Positions 38,387-47,382 of a stretch of DNA of 64,000 nucleotides are shown one piece after another. The notes under the pieces were generated by a model that was given only the letters and a program-made list of their open reading frames with translations, did no database searches and was not told the origin of the DNA. A program made the position numbers and the translations under genes. The DNA is from Saccharomycopsis phalli. Its lineage: Eukaryota; Ascomycota; Saccharomycetes; Ascoideales; Saccharomycopsidaceae. Position 1 is the stretch's first letter. Every line of letters begins with the position of its first letter. Location: assembly GCA_020342235.1 (NCBI GenBank), contig CP073217.1, positions 620,001 through 684,000 on the forward strand, read 5' to 3'.

Positions 38387-39448
38387 ATGCGCACTCCCAC
38401 AGTCAAAAACATTTTTCAAGCTCTTCTCGTCATGGACAGAATACTTGGGGGCATCTACGTTGGATCATACCAGCCGTTGGCGGCAAATATTGATTTAAAA
38501 GAAAAATATAAAATCACACACATTCTCTCGGTGATAAAAGGCGACTTACCTCGCGGCGTGGAGCGGAACTATGAGGTCAAACGGATTCTCATTGATGACC
38601 TTCCCAGTGAAAATGTCATTGAGATTTTCAGCAAGACCAACGAGTTCATTGACTCTGCACTTTTCCCTGGCGACGTTGCACCAGTCCCTGGCAAGAAAAA
38701 CCCACATAGAGGCGCAATCTTGATACATTGTTCAGAAGGAGTATCGCGTAGCGTGACATTTGCCATGGCCTATCTCATGTACAAATACCGGCTTTCGCTT
38801 CCCAACGCATTACATGCCGTCCAGAGAAAGCGTCCAGTTGCCCAGCCAAATGAAGGCTTCATGGAGCAGTTGAAGATATACGAGCTGGCGTTGGAGCACA
38901 ACGACTATCGGAACGACTTTGACTTGAGTGACGAGCAATTGTACCGCGACTGGTTGTTTCTGAACCTGATGGAGGATAGTGCGCGGAGTAAATTCTTGGC
39001 GGAGGATAGCAACTTTCATGGTATCGAGGCTTCAAGCAAGGACACGAGCCAACTCCGGTGTAAGAAATGCCGTCAGCCGTTGGCAGTATCGACGTCGTTT
39101 ATCCGCCACGATAAGCCAGAACAAAACTCCAGGCACGCGAATTTTTTCACCACGTCTGGATACCTGAACCGGATTATTGGAGTCACCCGAGCCGCAGAGT
39201 ACTGCACGCATATTTTCACCGAGCCGTTGAACTGGATGAGAGATGAATTGAGCAAGGGTGAGTTGGTGGGGAAGTTCCATTGCCCCAATGCGAAATGCGG
39301 CACCAAGGTGGGCGGATATAGCTGGAAAGGATCCCGATGTTCATGCGGAAAATGGGTGGTGCCAGCGATCAACTTGCAAACGGCCAAAGTTGACGAGATT
39401 CTGGTGTCGACCAACGCAAATTTCGAGCAGATCAAGACCCAGGCATAG
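38387..39448 (+). CDS. YVH1: YVH1, dual-specificity phosphatase and 60S assembly factor
   Basis: 353 aa (yeast 364). Releases Mrt4 from pre-60S subunits. The DSP domain has 'ILGGIYVGS', 'ITHILSVIKGD' and the P-loop 'HCSEGVSRS' (Cys115, Arg121), then 'AVQRKRPVAQPNEGFMEQL'. The C-terminal zinc-binding domain, the part needed for ribosome assembly, is intact: 'CKKCRQPLAVSTSFI', 'YCTHIFTEPLNWM', 'FHCPNAKCGTKVGGYSWKGSRCSCGKWVVPAI'. An in-frame ATG at 38432 is an alternative start just before the domain. Its stop codon is inside the first unit of a 40-bp tandem repeat. Confidence 0.96.
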   Translation: MRTPTVKNIFQALLVMDRILGGIYVGSYQPLAANIDLKEKYKITHILSVIKGDLPRGVERNYEVKRILIDDLPSENVIEIFSKTNEFIDSALFPGDVAPVPGKKNPHRGAILIHCSEGVSRSVTFAMAYLMYKYRLSLPNALHAVQRKRPVAQPNEGFMEQLKIYELALEHNDYRNDFDLSDEQLYRDWLFLNLMEDSARSKFLAEDSNFHGIEASSKDTSQLRCKKCRQPLAVSTSFIRHDKPEQNSRHANFFTTSGYLNRIIGVTRAAEYCTHIFTEPLNWMRDELSKGELVGKFHCPNAKCGTKVGGYSWKGSRCSCGKWVVPAINLQTAKVDEILVSTNANFEQIKTQA

Positions 39449-39601
39449 CTATCTGATTTCCATGTTGGAGTCTACTTCCTCGGCATAGTTATCTGATTTC
39501 CATGTTGAAGTCTACTTCCTCGGCATAGCTATCCGATTTCCATGTTGAAGTCTACTTCCTCGGCATAGCTATCCGATTTCCATGTCGGAGTCTGCTTCCT
39601 C
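39442..39601. repeat. 40-bp tandem repeat, four copies, carrying two convergent stop codons
   Basis: Units at 39442-39481, 39482-39521, 39522-39561 and 39562-39601 differ at only a few positions. The YVH1 stop (TAG, 39446-39448) is in unit 1; the neighbouring minus-strand gene's stop (CTA on plus, 39569-39571) is at the equivalent place in unit 4, 3 bp after the matching TAG. The ancestral single unit therefore had the two stops directly abutting. Confidence 0.93.
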
Positions 39602-40468
39602 GTGGAACTGTTCCTTTGAATGGTGCCTTATTGGATAGTCAAAGCCGTTTGAAGGGCCGGCCTGGTTGCTTCTTCTGCTGATTTCTTCATGGAAACTGGT
39701 GCTGGTGTCGGTGCGACTTGCGTGTATAAACTCCTGATTCAAAGACGATATCCGCGTGCTTGTACTCACGTTTCTTGTAGCCCGGAGCGACTCAGAATGC
39801 AACTCCGAAAAGTCCAGATGCTCTGGCTCCGGTTCAGCTTCTGGTTCTTCCTCTGGTTCTTCCGGCTGGTACTCCTCTTCTGCTGCCATAAAGCCCTCAT
39901 CAGCCTCATCGTTTTCATCGAGCGGATCACTAAACACCAAATACTCGTCCTGACTATCATTGTCGGGAATCTCAGCATCCAAGTCACGTGAAAACCCCGT
40001 GCCCTCAGCCTGAGGTGCCGACATTTCGTCTCGTAAACTTGCATCCTCAAATATCATATTCCCCTGCTCAAGCACATTTTCTGCGGTACCTGCCATTGAG
40101 GTACTGTATTCAGTCATATGGAGATCCTGGTTGCGCTCCTCAATGAGCGCCAGCATGGTTTTTCCAATGCCCAACGGCCGCAAATGGTCGTAGCCATAAA
40201 CTTTTATACTGTGCAAATACGCAAGCCGAGCGCCCACTTTTGTGTTACCATACTCCATCGAACTTGCTCCTGGGCTTGCCGACAGGTATGCTGATAACGG
40301 TGGGGCCGTGTCGCGTGTCGGTGCTTCGTTACGGTTTTGCAGCTTCTGGGGTCGTTGGTTCTTCCCACTGCCCTGGTACTTTCTTCGCCGGAGAAATTTG
40401 GCAGAATCATTGGAATCGTCGCGCCACACCTGCGCCACGCTTGTAGGCATAAGATTAGGAAGGAACAT
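39569..40468 (-). CDS. APC15/MND2-like anaphase-promoting complex subunit (candidate)
   Basis: 299 aa from the first ATG (40468); the frame upstream has no ATG. The N-terminus 'MFLPNLMP...VWRDD' and the block 'YGYDHLRPLGIGKTMLALIEER' (about 100-121) recall fungal Apc15/Mnd2 (a short N-terminal motif, then '(W/Y)LRPxGxxKT', then an acidic tail). The C-terminal half is strongly acidic (poly Glu/Pro near 205-225), as in that family. Mnd2 controls APC/C activity in mitosis and meiosis. Identification is from motif shape only. The last ~12 codons come from unit 4 of the 40-bp repeat. Confidence 0.45.
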   Translation of the reverse strand: MFLPNLMPTSVAQVWRDDSNDSAKFLRRRKYQGSGKNQRPQKLQNRNEAPTRDTAPPLSAYLSASPGASSMEYGNTKVGARLAYLHSIKVYGYDHLRPLGIGKTMLALIEERNQDLHMTEYSTSMAGTAENVLEQGNMIFEDASLRDEMSAPQAEGTGFSRDLDAEIPDNDSQDEYLVFSDPLDENDEADEGFMAAEEEYQPEEPEEEPEAEPEPEHLDFSELHSESLRATRNVSTSTRISSLNQEFIHASRTDTSTSFHEEISRRSNQAGPSNGFDYPIRHHSKEQFHEEADSDMEIG

Positions 40469-40517
40469 GTACTTGTCTTGAACATGTCGGTAGATGAGGT
40501 ACACAGAGGGTAATTGA

Positions 40518-40534
40518 CACGTGATGACACGTGA
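40518..40534. promoter_or_regulatory. Two CACGTGA motifs 10 bp apart
   Basis: CACGTGA at 40518-40524 and 40528-40534, same orientation, one helical turn apart, 50 bp upstream of the APC15-like gene and about 220 bp upstream of divergent RAM2. Typical of Cbf1-type bHLH binding. Confidence 0.5.
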
Positions 40535-40754
40535 TATAACAATAACAACTCAAGATGGTATGGTGATTTAAAAGGAACGTTTAAAGCGAGTTATTAAGTG
40601 TCAAGGTATTCATGAAAAGCTATTCATGGAAAGGTATTCATGGAAAGGTATTCATGGCAAAATATTCCCATATCCAGCGATCACCCTAGACAGCACCATC
40701 ACCATCGCACATAACCATACACCTTAAGTTCCTCAATGCTCTAGACAAATCCAC

Positions 40755-41684
40755 ATGGATTCCTTCGACTATAGCGATATCAAACCGTTGCCGTTTGATG
40801 ACTCACGTGCTCAGTTGGGCCAGATAATGTACCTGAGTGAATACAAAGCCACCATCGGCCTTCTCCAAGGCTTGATGGCGAAAAAAGAGTATAGTGAACG
40901 GGCCCTTAAAGTCACAGACAAGGCGATTTCTCTTAGCCCAGCGCACTACACCTTGTGGCAATTTCGCTTGAACATCATCAAGGCAATGATTGACAAGGCC
41001 CCGGAAAAGGCCGCACAGATTTTGAATCTGGAGTTGGATACCAATGAGGCAGTGGCAGTTTCAAACCCAAAAAATTACCAGATCTGGAACTATCGCGAGT
41101 TACTCATCAAGTTGCACCCAGCAGCAAGCGTGAAGAGCGAGTTGCCTCTAATCGAGGCGATTATCATTGAAGACAACAAAAACTACCACACCTGGTGCTA
41201 TCGTACGTGGCTTGTCAAACATTTCAAGCTCTACAACCTGGACTCGGAGATAAACTTTGTAAATGTCTTGTTGGAAAAGGACATCCGCAACAACTCCGCT
41301 TGGAGCTTCAGGTTCTTCCTCAAGTTTAATCTGGAAAATGGAAACAAACTTACGCCGGAGTACGTCAACTCGGAGGTAAACTACGCGAAACAAGCCATTG
41401 AAAGCGCGCCACAGAACCCCAGCGCATGGAATTACTTGCTTGGCGTCTTTGACTACGTCCAGGAATCATATACCGAGTTGGAGGAATTCTGCCTCCAGTA
41501 CGTCGATTTTAAGGATATCAGCAACTTACAGCTGGTACCAGTGCGCTCAGTCCAGGCTTTGGAAACATTGGCGAAAATCTACGAGGTAAAGAACAAAGAA
41601 CTGGCGCAATTAGCCTACAAGGCACTTGAGGTTGTCGACCCAATTAGAATCAACTACTGGCAGACCTGCCGCGCCATTATGTAA
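40755..41684 (+). CDS. RAM2: RAM2, alpha subunit of farnesyl/geranylgeranyl transferase I
   Basis: 309 aa (yeast 316). Pairs with Ram1 to farnesylate, or Cdc43 to geranylgeranylate, CaaX proteins such as Ras. The N-terminus 'YSDIKPLPFDDSRAQLGQIMY' matches yeast. PFTA repeats are clear: 'SPAHYTLWQFR', 'NPKNYQIWNYRELLIKLHPAAS', 'DNKNYHTWCYRTWLVKHF', 'DIRNNSAWSFRFFL', 'NPSAWNYL'. A CTG at 40833 falls where yeast has Thr (IMYTEDYK), fitting Ser. TRM140 follows on the same strand with only 52 bp between. Confidence 0.95.
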   Translation: MDSFDYSDIKPLPFDDSRAQLGQIMYLSEYKATIGLLQGLMAKKEYSERALKVTDKAISLSPAHYTLWQFRLNIIKAMIDKAPEKAAQILNLELDTNEAVAVSNPKNYQIWNYRELLIKLHPAASVKSELPLIEAIIIEDNKNYHTWCYRTWLVKHFKLYNLDSEINFVNVLLEKDIRNNSAWSFRFFLKFNLENGNKLTPEYVNSEVNYAKQAIESAPQNPSAWNYLLGVFDYVQESYTELEEFCLQYVDFKDISNLQLVPVRSVQALETLAKIYEVKNKELAQLAYKALEVVDPIRINYWQTCRAIM

Positions 41685-41736
41685 GCATTATATAAGCAAT
41701 CGATGACATTACATAATCCGAGTGAAATTTTTCATC

Positions 41737-42852
41737 ATGGCCAGTATCAAGAAACCGAGCTTGGAGGACAGGTTAAGCGGCAATGATGTCGCCGTAGATT
41801 CGCGGATCGGCAAGGATGAGCCTTTCACATTTGGCCAGCGGTTTTTGAAGGACGAAGACGAGGTTTTCAGCCATAATGCGTGGGACCAAATTGAATGGGG
41901 CGAGGAGCAGATTAACGAGGCCCAGGCGAAAATCAGCAAGCAGTACGATAATCCTGTAAGCGAATTTGACAAGACAGTGTACAACACAAAGCCGGAGAAA
42001 TTCTGGGACATTTTTTACAAGAACCACAAGGAGAATTTCTTCAAGGACCGCAAGTGGCTCCAGATTGAGTTCCCGCTCTTGTATGAGGTCAGCAGTAAGG
42101 CGTATCAGCAGCCAGTGAAGATCTTGGAGATTGGCTGTGGGGCAGGGAACACGTTGTTTCCTATCTTGCGTCAGAACGAAAATGCCAATTTGGAGATTAT
42201 TGGTGCCGATTATAGCAAACAGGCGGTGGAATTGGTGCGTAACTCCGAGTATTTTGACGACAAGTACGCCAGTGCATACGTATGGGACTTGGCAAACAAG
42301 CAAGGCGAAACCCCTGGCAATATTCCTGAACATTCTGTGGACATTGTAGTGATGATATTCGTGTTTAGCGCATTAGCACCCGATCAGTGGGCCCAGGCAA
42401 TTGACAATTTGCGCAAGGTTCTCAAACCAGGAGGCAAGATTTTATTCCGGGACTATGGCCGGTATGACTTGGCCCAGGTGCGATTCAAAAAAGGACGGTT
42501 GTTGGATGACAATTTCTATATTCGTGGAGACGGAACCAGAGTGTATTTCTTTACTGAAGAAGAGTTGAGGGACCAGTTTGTGGTAAAAGGAGGCATGACT
42601 GAGCACAAGATTGCGTCGGATCGCCGGTTGTTGGTGAACCGAAAGAAGCAACTAAAGATGTACAGAATATGGATGCAGGCCGTATTTAGTATTCCAGGAA
42701 CTAGTGGCATTGAGACAAATTCCAGCCAAGACAGCAAGCAGGAAAAGTCTGGGTTGGGTGCATTGATGAAGAAGTTGGCAATTGATTCGGATGACGAGGA
42801 AGATGATTGTACTCCGCCAATTACCTGTGGGTGTGAGTCGTGTAGTCACTAG
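41737..42852 (+). CDS. TRM140: TRM140/METTL2-type tRNA m3C32 methyltransferase
   Basis: 371 aa from the first ATG (41737). Makes 3-methylcytidine at position 32 of Thr and Ser tRNAs. 'FTFGQRFL', 'NAWDQIEWGEEQ' and 'KFWDIFYKNHKENFFKDRKWL' are family blocks. The SAM-binding loop is 'ILEIGCGAGNTLFPIL' (about 128-143), followed by 'GADYSKQAVELV', 'IVVMIFVFSALAPDQW', 'GGKILFRDYGRYDLAQ' and 'YFFTEEEL'. It lacks the actin-binding N-terminus fused in S. cerevisiae Abp140. The C-terminus is acidic, then Cys-rich (C-G-C-E-S-C). A repeat array begins right after the stop. Confidence 0.94.
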   Translation: MASIKKPSLEDRLSGNDVAVDSRIGKDEPFTFGQRFLKDEDEVFSHNAWDQIEWGEEQINEAQAKISKQYDNPVSEFDKTVYNTKPEKFWDIFYKNHKENFFKDRKWLQIEFPLLYEVSSKAYQQPVKILEIGCGAGNTLFPILRQNENANLEIIGADYSKQAVELVRNSEYFDDKYASAYVWDLANKQGETPGNIPEHSVDIVVMIFVFSALAPDQWAQAIDNLRKVLKPGGKILFRDYGRYDLAQVRFKKGRLLDDNFYIRGDGTRVYFFTEEELRDQFVVKGGMTEHKIASDRRLLVNRKKQLKMYRIWMQAVFSIPGTSGIETNSSQDSKQEKSGLGALMKKLAIDSDDEEDDCTPPITCGCESCSH

Positions 42853-43220
42853 GATGGCGATCATCAGTGATGAGTCGTATTAGGATGGTGATTCATCGGT
42901 AATGAATTGTATTAGGATGATTATTCATCAGTGATGAGTTGTATTAGAACACTTATTAATCAGTAATGAGTCGTATTAGGATGGTGATTCATCGGCAATG
43001 AGTCGTATCAGGACACTTATTCAACAGTAATGGGCGTGAATTAGAACACTTATTCATCAGTAATGGGCGTGAATTAGAACACTTATTCATCAATAATGAG
43101 TTGTATTAGAACACTTATTCATCAATAATGAGTCGTATTAGAACACTTATTCATCAATAATGAGTCGCATTAGAACACTTATTCATCAATAATGTGTTGT
43201 ATTAGAACACTTATTCACCG
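42853..43220. repeat. Degenerate 30-32-bp tandem repeat between convergent TRM140 and ECD genes
   Basis: About 11-12 imperfect units built on 'agaacacttattcatc' plus 'aataatgagtcgtatt'. It fills the whole interval between the two stop codons. Confidence 0.88.
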
Positions 43221-44990
43221 CTACTTCATTTGCATTTCCTTTATAGCATTCTTCAACTTGTCCAACTCCTCCGGACTGATTTCAAGAAGATCCTCACCAA
43301 ATAAATCATCACTATCATACTGGTCCTCCAAATCTTTGACATACTGATCTGACTCATCAGAGAAGTTCTCTTGCTTCACATGTGAGTCCAATCGTGAGTT
43401 CACCTGCTCTTGCTTCACTCCACTTTCTCCGTCTCCTGCTCTCCGCATCTGTTCCATCTGCTCTGGGGAAAGTCTGAGGCCTTCCTTTAATATAAACTCA
43501 AAGAAGTCGTCCTCGTTGATGGTCACGTTTTCCTGTCTAAAGTATTCAACTGCCTCGTTGTCAGATCCGCTGCTGGACTCCTCAGCATCAAACTCGTCAA
43601 CGTGTTCTGCTTTGGAATATTCTTCCAACATTTTTCTTGTCAAGATGTCCATTTCCTTTTCTGTTTCCTTCTCCTGTTGTTTGATCCACTGGTCTGCCTC
43701 ACTGTAGAGAGCCTCGAATGAAATGGTGCTGATATTTTCCTGTATGGTTCCTCTTTTGAGTAACTCTGTTTGTAGTGGGTCGGCTTTGATGGAGTTGTTG
43801 AATTGCTCGATTTCTTTGTCGGTTAAAATTGAAGTTGGCTGTGAGTTGCTGAGGATATTGCCCAAGTAACGGCTGAAGGACTCTGTGGGCTGATTGTCTT
43901 TATATTCCTTGAGGATGATTAGGTAGTATAAGCAGGGGATTTTTATGTCTAGCATTACTGTATCGAATGTCTGTGGAGGGGTTTTAGTGTTGTAGTCACC
44001 ATGTTTTTCATCCTCTTTATTCTCTCTTCTCTCTTTTTCTTTTTCTTTCTCATTCCCTCTCTCTTTTTCTTTTTCTTTTTCTTTCTCATTCCCTCTCTCT
44101 TTCTCATTCCCTCTCTCTTTCTCATTCCCTCTCTCTTTCTCATTCCCTCTCTCTTTCTCATTCCCTCTCTCTTTCTCATTCCCTCTCTCTTTCTCATTCC
44201 CTCTCTCTTTCTCATTCCCTCTCTCTTTCTCATTCCCCCCCTCTCTCTCTCCACCCTCCAAATACTCAAGCAATCGCTGCGATACCAAGTTCGACCTGAA
44301 CCCCAAAATAAACCCACTAGCATCGCTCCGTAGCATCTCCACCCTCCCACAAACAATCAACTGCAAACTGGCCTTGGGATACGTCGCCAATGTCGGCACC
44401 CATTTCTTTTCCTGGGCAGCTTGCAACGTCTTTTTATCAAGCTTGAAACTGTACTTGTCCAAGTATTCAACTGCCTCCCGCAACGTCAAACTCCGGTTGT
44501 ACTTGTAGTCGTTTGGAATAAGCACTGGCAGGTTACTGGTAAACCAAAGTCGATTCCCGCTAATCAGCGGCAGACACCAGTCCGGTAGATAATCGGACGC
44601 CTCGATAAGCAAAAAGTCGCCTTGGTGATCGGCAAAATGGACATAAACGTCATTGATGAAATTGTACCGTGCGGCTCGTAGGAAATCCTGGACGAGAAAC
44701 ACGCACAACCACTGGTCTTCCAACACGTCGGCAAAGCGGATCCGGCCCATGACATATTGTAGTTTCCTTCCATTATCGTTGTGGCTTGTGTGTGAAACCT
44801 CCAATCTGCCGTCACCCCAGGGGAAATTGTCGACCCACACCTCCAAATACCGGGAAAAATCGGCACCAAGCGTCGCTAGCTCGCTGTGGATCACCTCATA
44901 TGCCTTGTAGGGGTTTATATCGAAGATGGTAAACACAAGGGTGCATTCATCAATGCGGGTGTGATCCATGATGAGAGTAAAAATTGACAT
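43221..44990 (-). CDS. Ecdysoneless/SGT1-domain protein (ECD homologue)
   Basis: 589 aa from the first ATG (44990); an ATG at 44969 (582 aa, 'MDHTRIDECTLVFTIF') is equally plausible. It resembles the ECD/SGT1 family: 'EVWVDNFPWGDGRLEV', 'GRIRFADVLEDQWLCVFLVQDFL', 'VHFADHQGDFLLIEASDYLPDWCLP', 'NRLWFTSNLPVLIP', 'SLTLREAVEYL'. ECD proteins link to splicing (Prp8) and transcription; I recall no S. cerevisiae orthologue. The linker (about 250-330) has about eight N-E-K-E-R-G copies from an 18-bp repeat at 44080-44245, in a span that is variable in the family. The C-terminal half is acidic. Divergent from ATG5. Confidence 0.82.
   Translation of the reverse strand: MSIFTLIMDHTRIDECTLVFTIFDINPYKAYEVIHSELATLGADFSRYLEVWVDNFPWGDGRLEVSHTSHNDNGRKLQYVMGRIRFADVLEDQWLCVFLVQDFLRAARYNFINDVYVHFADHQGDFLLIEASDYLPDWCLPLISGNRLWFTSNLPVLIPNDYKYNRSLTLREAVEYLDKYSFKLDKKTLQAAQEKKWVPTLATYPKASLQLIVCGRVEMLRSDASGFILGFRSNLVSQRLLEYLEGGEREGGNEKERGNEKERGNEKERGNEKERGNEKERGNEKERGNEKERGNEKERGNEKEKEKEKERGNEKEKEKERRENKEDEKHGDYNTKTPPQTFDTVMLDIKIPCLYYLIILKEYKDNQPTESFSRYLGNILSNSQPTSILTDKEIEQFNNSIKADPLQTELLKRGTIQENISTISFEALYSEADQWIKQQEKETEKEMDILTRKMLEEYSKAEHVDEFDAEESSSGSDNEAVEYFRQENVTINEDDFFEFILKEGLRLSPEQMEQMRRAGDGESGVKQEQVNSRLDSHVKQENFSDESDQYVKDLEDQYDSDDLFGEDLLEISPEELDKLKNAIKEMQMK
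44080..44245 (-). repeat. In-frame 18-bp minisatellite in the ECD gene
   Basis: About nine copies of 'ctctctttctcattccct' (plus strand), coding N-E-K-E-R-G on minus. Diverged copies extend to about 44030 as K-E-K-E runs. Confidence 0.93.
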
Positions 44991-45034
44991 GCAACAAACC
45001 ACGCAGGTTAGTCATCTGGCCCCAGAAAACGACG
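44991..45034. promoter_or_regulatory. Very short divergent promoter between ECD and ATG5
   Basis: 44 bp between the first ATGs (or 65 bp if ECD starts at 44969). No TATA or CGGGTAA motif seen. Confidence 0.5.
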
Positions 45035-45838
45035 ATGGAACCAGCGGGAATCGACGAAAAGATCCGGCAGCGGGTTTGGAACAGCACCATCAAAGTGAGG
45101 GTGACGTATGAGCAGCAAAACTTTTACTTTAAAGCGGCCCGGAACCAGTACTTCCCCCGGTACTATTGCGACATCATGGCATTCTACAGCGACTTTGGCA
45201 TTGAGTTTGGCGACATTTGGCTTGAATACGACGGGATTCCGTTGAAATGGAACTATCCAATTGGACTTTTACGTGATTACTTCCAGGACAAGGCCGAACA
45301 CTGGACCATTACGCTACGAGTCACAGACTTTCCCGACGAGAAGTTGTTGTACAGTCCCAGTATTCTGGTAATCGAGGCCCATTGGATGAACCAAATCAAG
45401 CAGGCCTGCCATGTGCAAAACGGCTCTACGAAGCGGATCATGAACTTGAGCAAGGCCGATAGTAGCCAGTTGTGGCAGCACGTAGTCGCGGGCAACTACG
45501 GGGAATTCAGGAGAATATATACCAGAATCATGCCAAAGGACGTCGCCGAGCTCAGGAGATTGCCTGTGAAGATATACATCCCGTATTTGGACCGTGATCT
45601 GGTGATCCAAGAGCCGGTGGACAATGACGGGGTCACATTGCGAGTGTTGTTGAACCGGTACTTGCCGCAGTTGTTTAGCCACAGCCGGTTTTACCACAAG
45701 AAGAACACCCTGGACAATTTGGGTCGGGCAGTGATCCAAGGGATTGTGGTGGATCTCGATGTGCCCTTGGCGGAGTTGTACGGTTTGATGATGTCTATGG
45801 ATGGGTTTTTGCATATATGCGTTAGGATAGAGGTTTAG
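45035..45838 (+). CDS. ATG5: ATG5, autophagy conjugation protein
   Basis: 267 aa from the first ATG (45035). Conjugated to Atg12, then with Atg16 acts as the E3 for Atg8 lipidation. Blocks: 'IRQRVWNSTIKVRV', 'YYCDIMAFYSDF', 'WLEYDGIPLKWNYPIGLLRD', 'HWMNQIKQACHVQNGSTKRIMNLS', and C-terminal 'IVVDLDVPLAELYGLMMSMDGFLHICV'. Lys133 in 'NGSTKRIM' aligns with the Atg12 acceptor Lys149 of yeast ('NGSSKAIM'). Both ubiquitin-fold domains are present and the length is near the family norm. Confidence 0.95.
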   Translation: MEPAGIDEKIRQRVWNSTIKVRVTYEQQNFYFKAARNQYFPRYYCDIMAFYSDFGIEFGDIWLEYDGIPLKWNYPIGLLRDYFQDKAEHWTITLRVTDFPDEKLLYSPSILVIEAHWMNQIKQACHVQNGSTKRIMNLSKADSSQLWQHVVAGNYGEFRRIYTRIMPKDVAELRRLPVKIYIPYLDRDLVIQEPVDNDGVTLRVLLNRYLPQLFSHSRFYHKKNTLDNLGRAVIQGIVVDLDVPLAELYGLMMSMDGFLHICVRIEV

Positions 45839-46482
45839 AGTGGGAGAAAGTATGTGGGGTTAAATTGTAAATGAGGTGATGAAGTGACGTGGTGGGTGAG
45901 ATGCATGGGTAGTGGGATGTATAAGTTGTGTAGCGATGGATAGTGATGAATGCGCAAATAATGAGATTAATGAATTATCAATAAAGTAATTATTAAGCAA
46001 TCAATATAGTGATTAATGAAATTATCAATAAAGTAAACAAAGTGATCAAGGAATAAAACTAGTGGCCAAGATGCTGGCTATACATGCAAATGGAGTAATA
46101 CCCGCAGTGTGGAAAGGATTACCAAACCGACTAGGTATATTTGTCGTTTGGCAGAAATTAGTCGTTCTTTAGCGGAAGCTTGTTATTGTTAAAAGTTTGT
46201 CGTGGTTAAATGAAAGTTTCCATTGTTTAAAAGAAACTTGCCATTGTTTAAAAGAAACTTGTCATTGTCTCAAGCAAATTGTTTTACAGATTGCTAGAGT
46301 GAACTAGTCCCAATTAATGCAATAAAACTAAAACTAGCCACAATAGCCAGGATTCATGATAGACGATACGAATATACAAAGTCCCAGGCAATGGCAAATG
46401 GAAATACAAATATTTAAATACACCCAAGGACGGAGTTGGCAATAACCTAAAGACAGCCCAACTAAACACAACAATAATTCAA
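45839..46482. other. AT-rich 3' flank of ATG5
   Basis: No gene. Short repeats 'ttattaagcaatcaat/attatcaataaagtaa' (about 45970-46040) and 'aaaagaaacttg(c/t)cattgt' (about 46215-46270). Confidence 0.4.
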
Positions 46483-46966
46483 ATGAAAAGCCACCAAGCA
46501 AAACTGTACCACACCGTTCATGTAGAGCTTACCTCCACTGCGTATTACCAGACACTGGGGCCGGGTAACACGGGACGGCTGGGTGGCATTTACCATTGCA
46601 GGGATTTTTCTTCTGGGCGAGTACCCTTGCATGGTTGCGCTTTCTGTAACATTTATTCCCCATTTGGCAATAGGCACGGATAAATACAGGTACTCGCGCA
46701 ACACCAGACACGATCAGTTTAGACGAGACACGCTCAAACATCTGCCAGGTGTCCCCGGAGCCGTCAACAATGCTGCCATTGTCGTGTACGATGGAAATGC
46801 GATTGCGTCAAAGCCACATGTCTCAAAGCAAGACGGCTATCATGAGGTCGTGTATGCATACAATGAACCAACCTCTGCGACTAAAAATAGAACGGGTCCG
46901 GTGGTCCCAAATAGAGTGGTGGGAATGGTCATCGCATTGCTGCCATCTTTAGGTGGGAGTGTTTGA
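46483..46966 (+). other. GC-richer island with a Reb1-type site; possible small gene or ncRNA
   Basis: Composition rises here compared with flanks. Two plus-strand frames exist: 46483-46683 (66 codons, ATG start) and one open from 46526 to 46966, whose first ATG is at 46631 (111 codons, hydrophobic start). CGGGTAA lies at 46562-46568 and a 'tatttaaata' TATA-like element at about 46409. Neither product matches a family I know, so a non-coding transcript is an alternative. Confidence 0.25.
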
Positions 46967-47382
46967 TTCAGGCGTGCCGAAATCAGGTCATGTGGAAAAA
47001 GGTATGTTGTGTTTCAAGCAAGGTGGGGAACGGTTCCCGGCTGGTACGACGGAATCGCTGGGTTGCAAAGATATTTAACAAAGCTCCGTGTAGTAACATT
47101 TCCCTTGGCGTATTATTTCCTTAGTGTGTAGTCAAATTTCTCTGGCGTTGTCTGACTCCTGTTTGATTCCTTACTGCAGGTCCGGTGCGTACACTTTTGC
47201 GGGTTGTTTTTAATAATTTTTTACCACTAGAGAGCAAAGGATCCGAAAAGGTATATGGGAGTGTCAATATTCACCCACTGCTAATCACTGTCAAATATAA
47301 TCCGTCAGCAAATACCGCACATCCGTTATATTCCTCCCCGGTACTTTGTCCACTTTAATCCATTCCCTCTCCGTGGTTTCAC

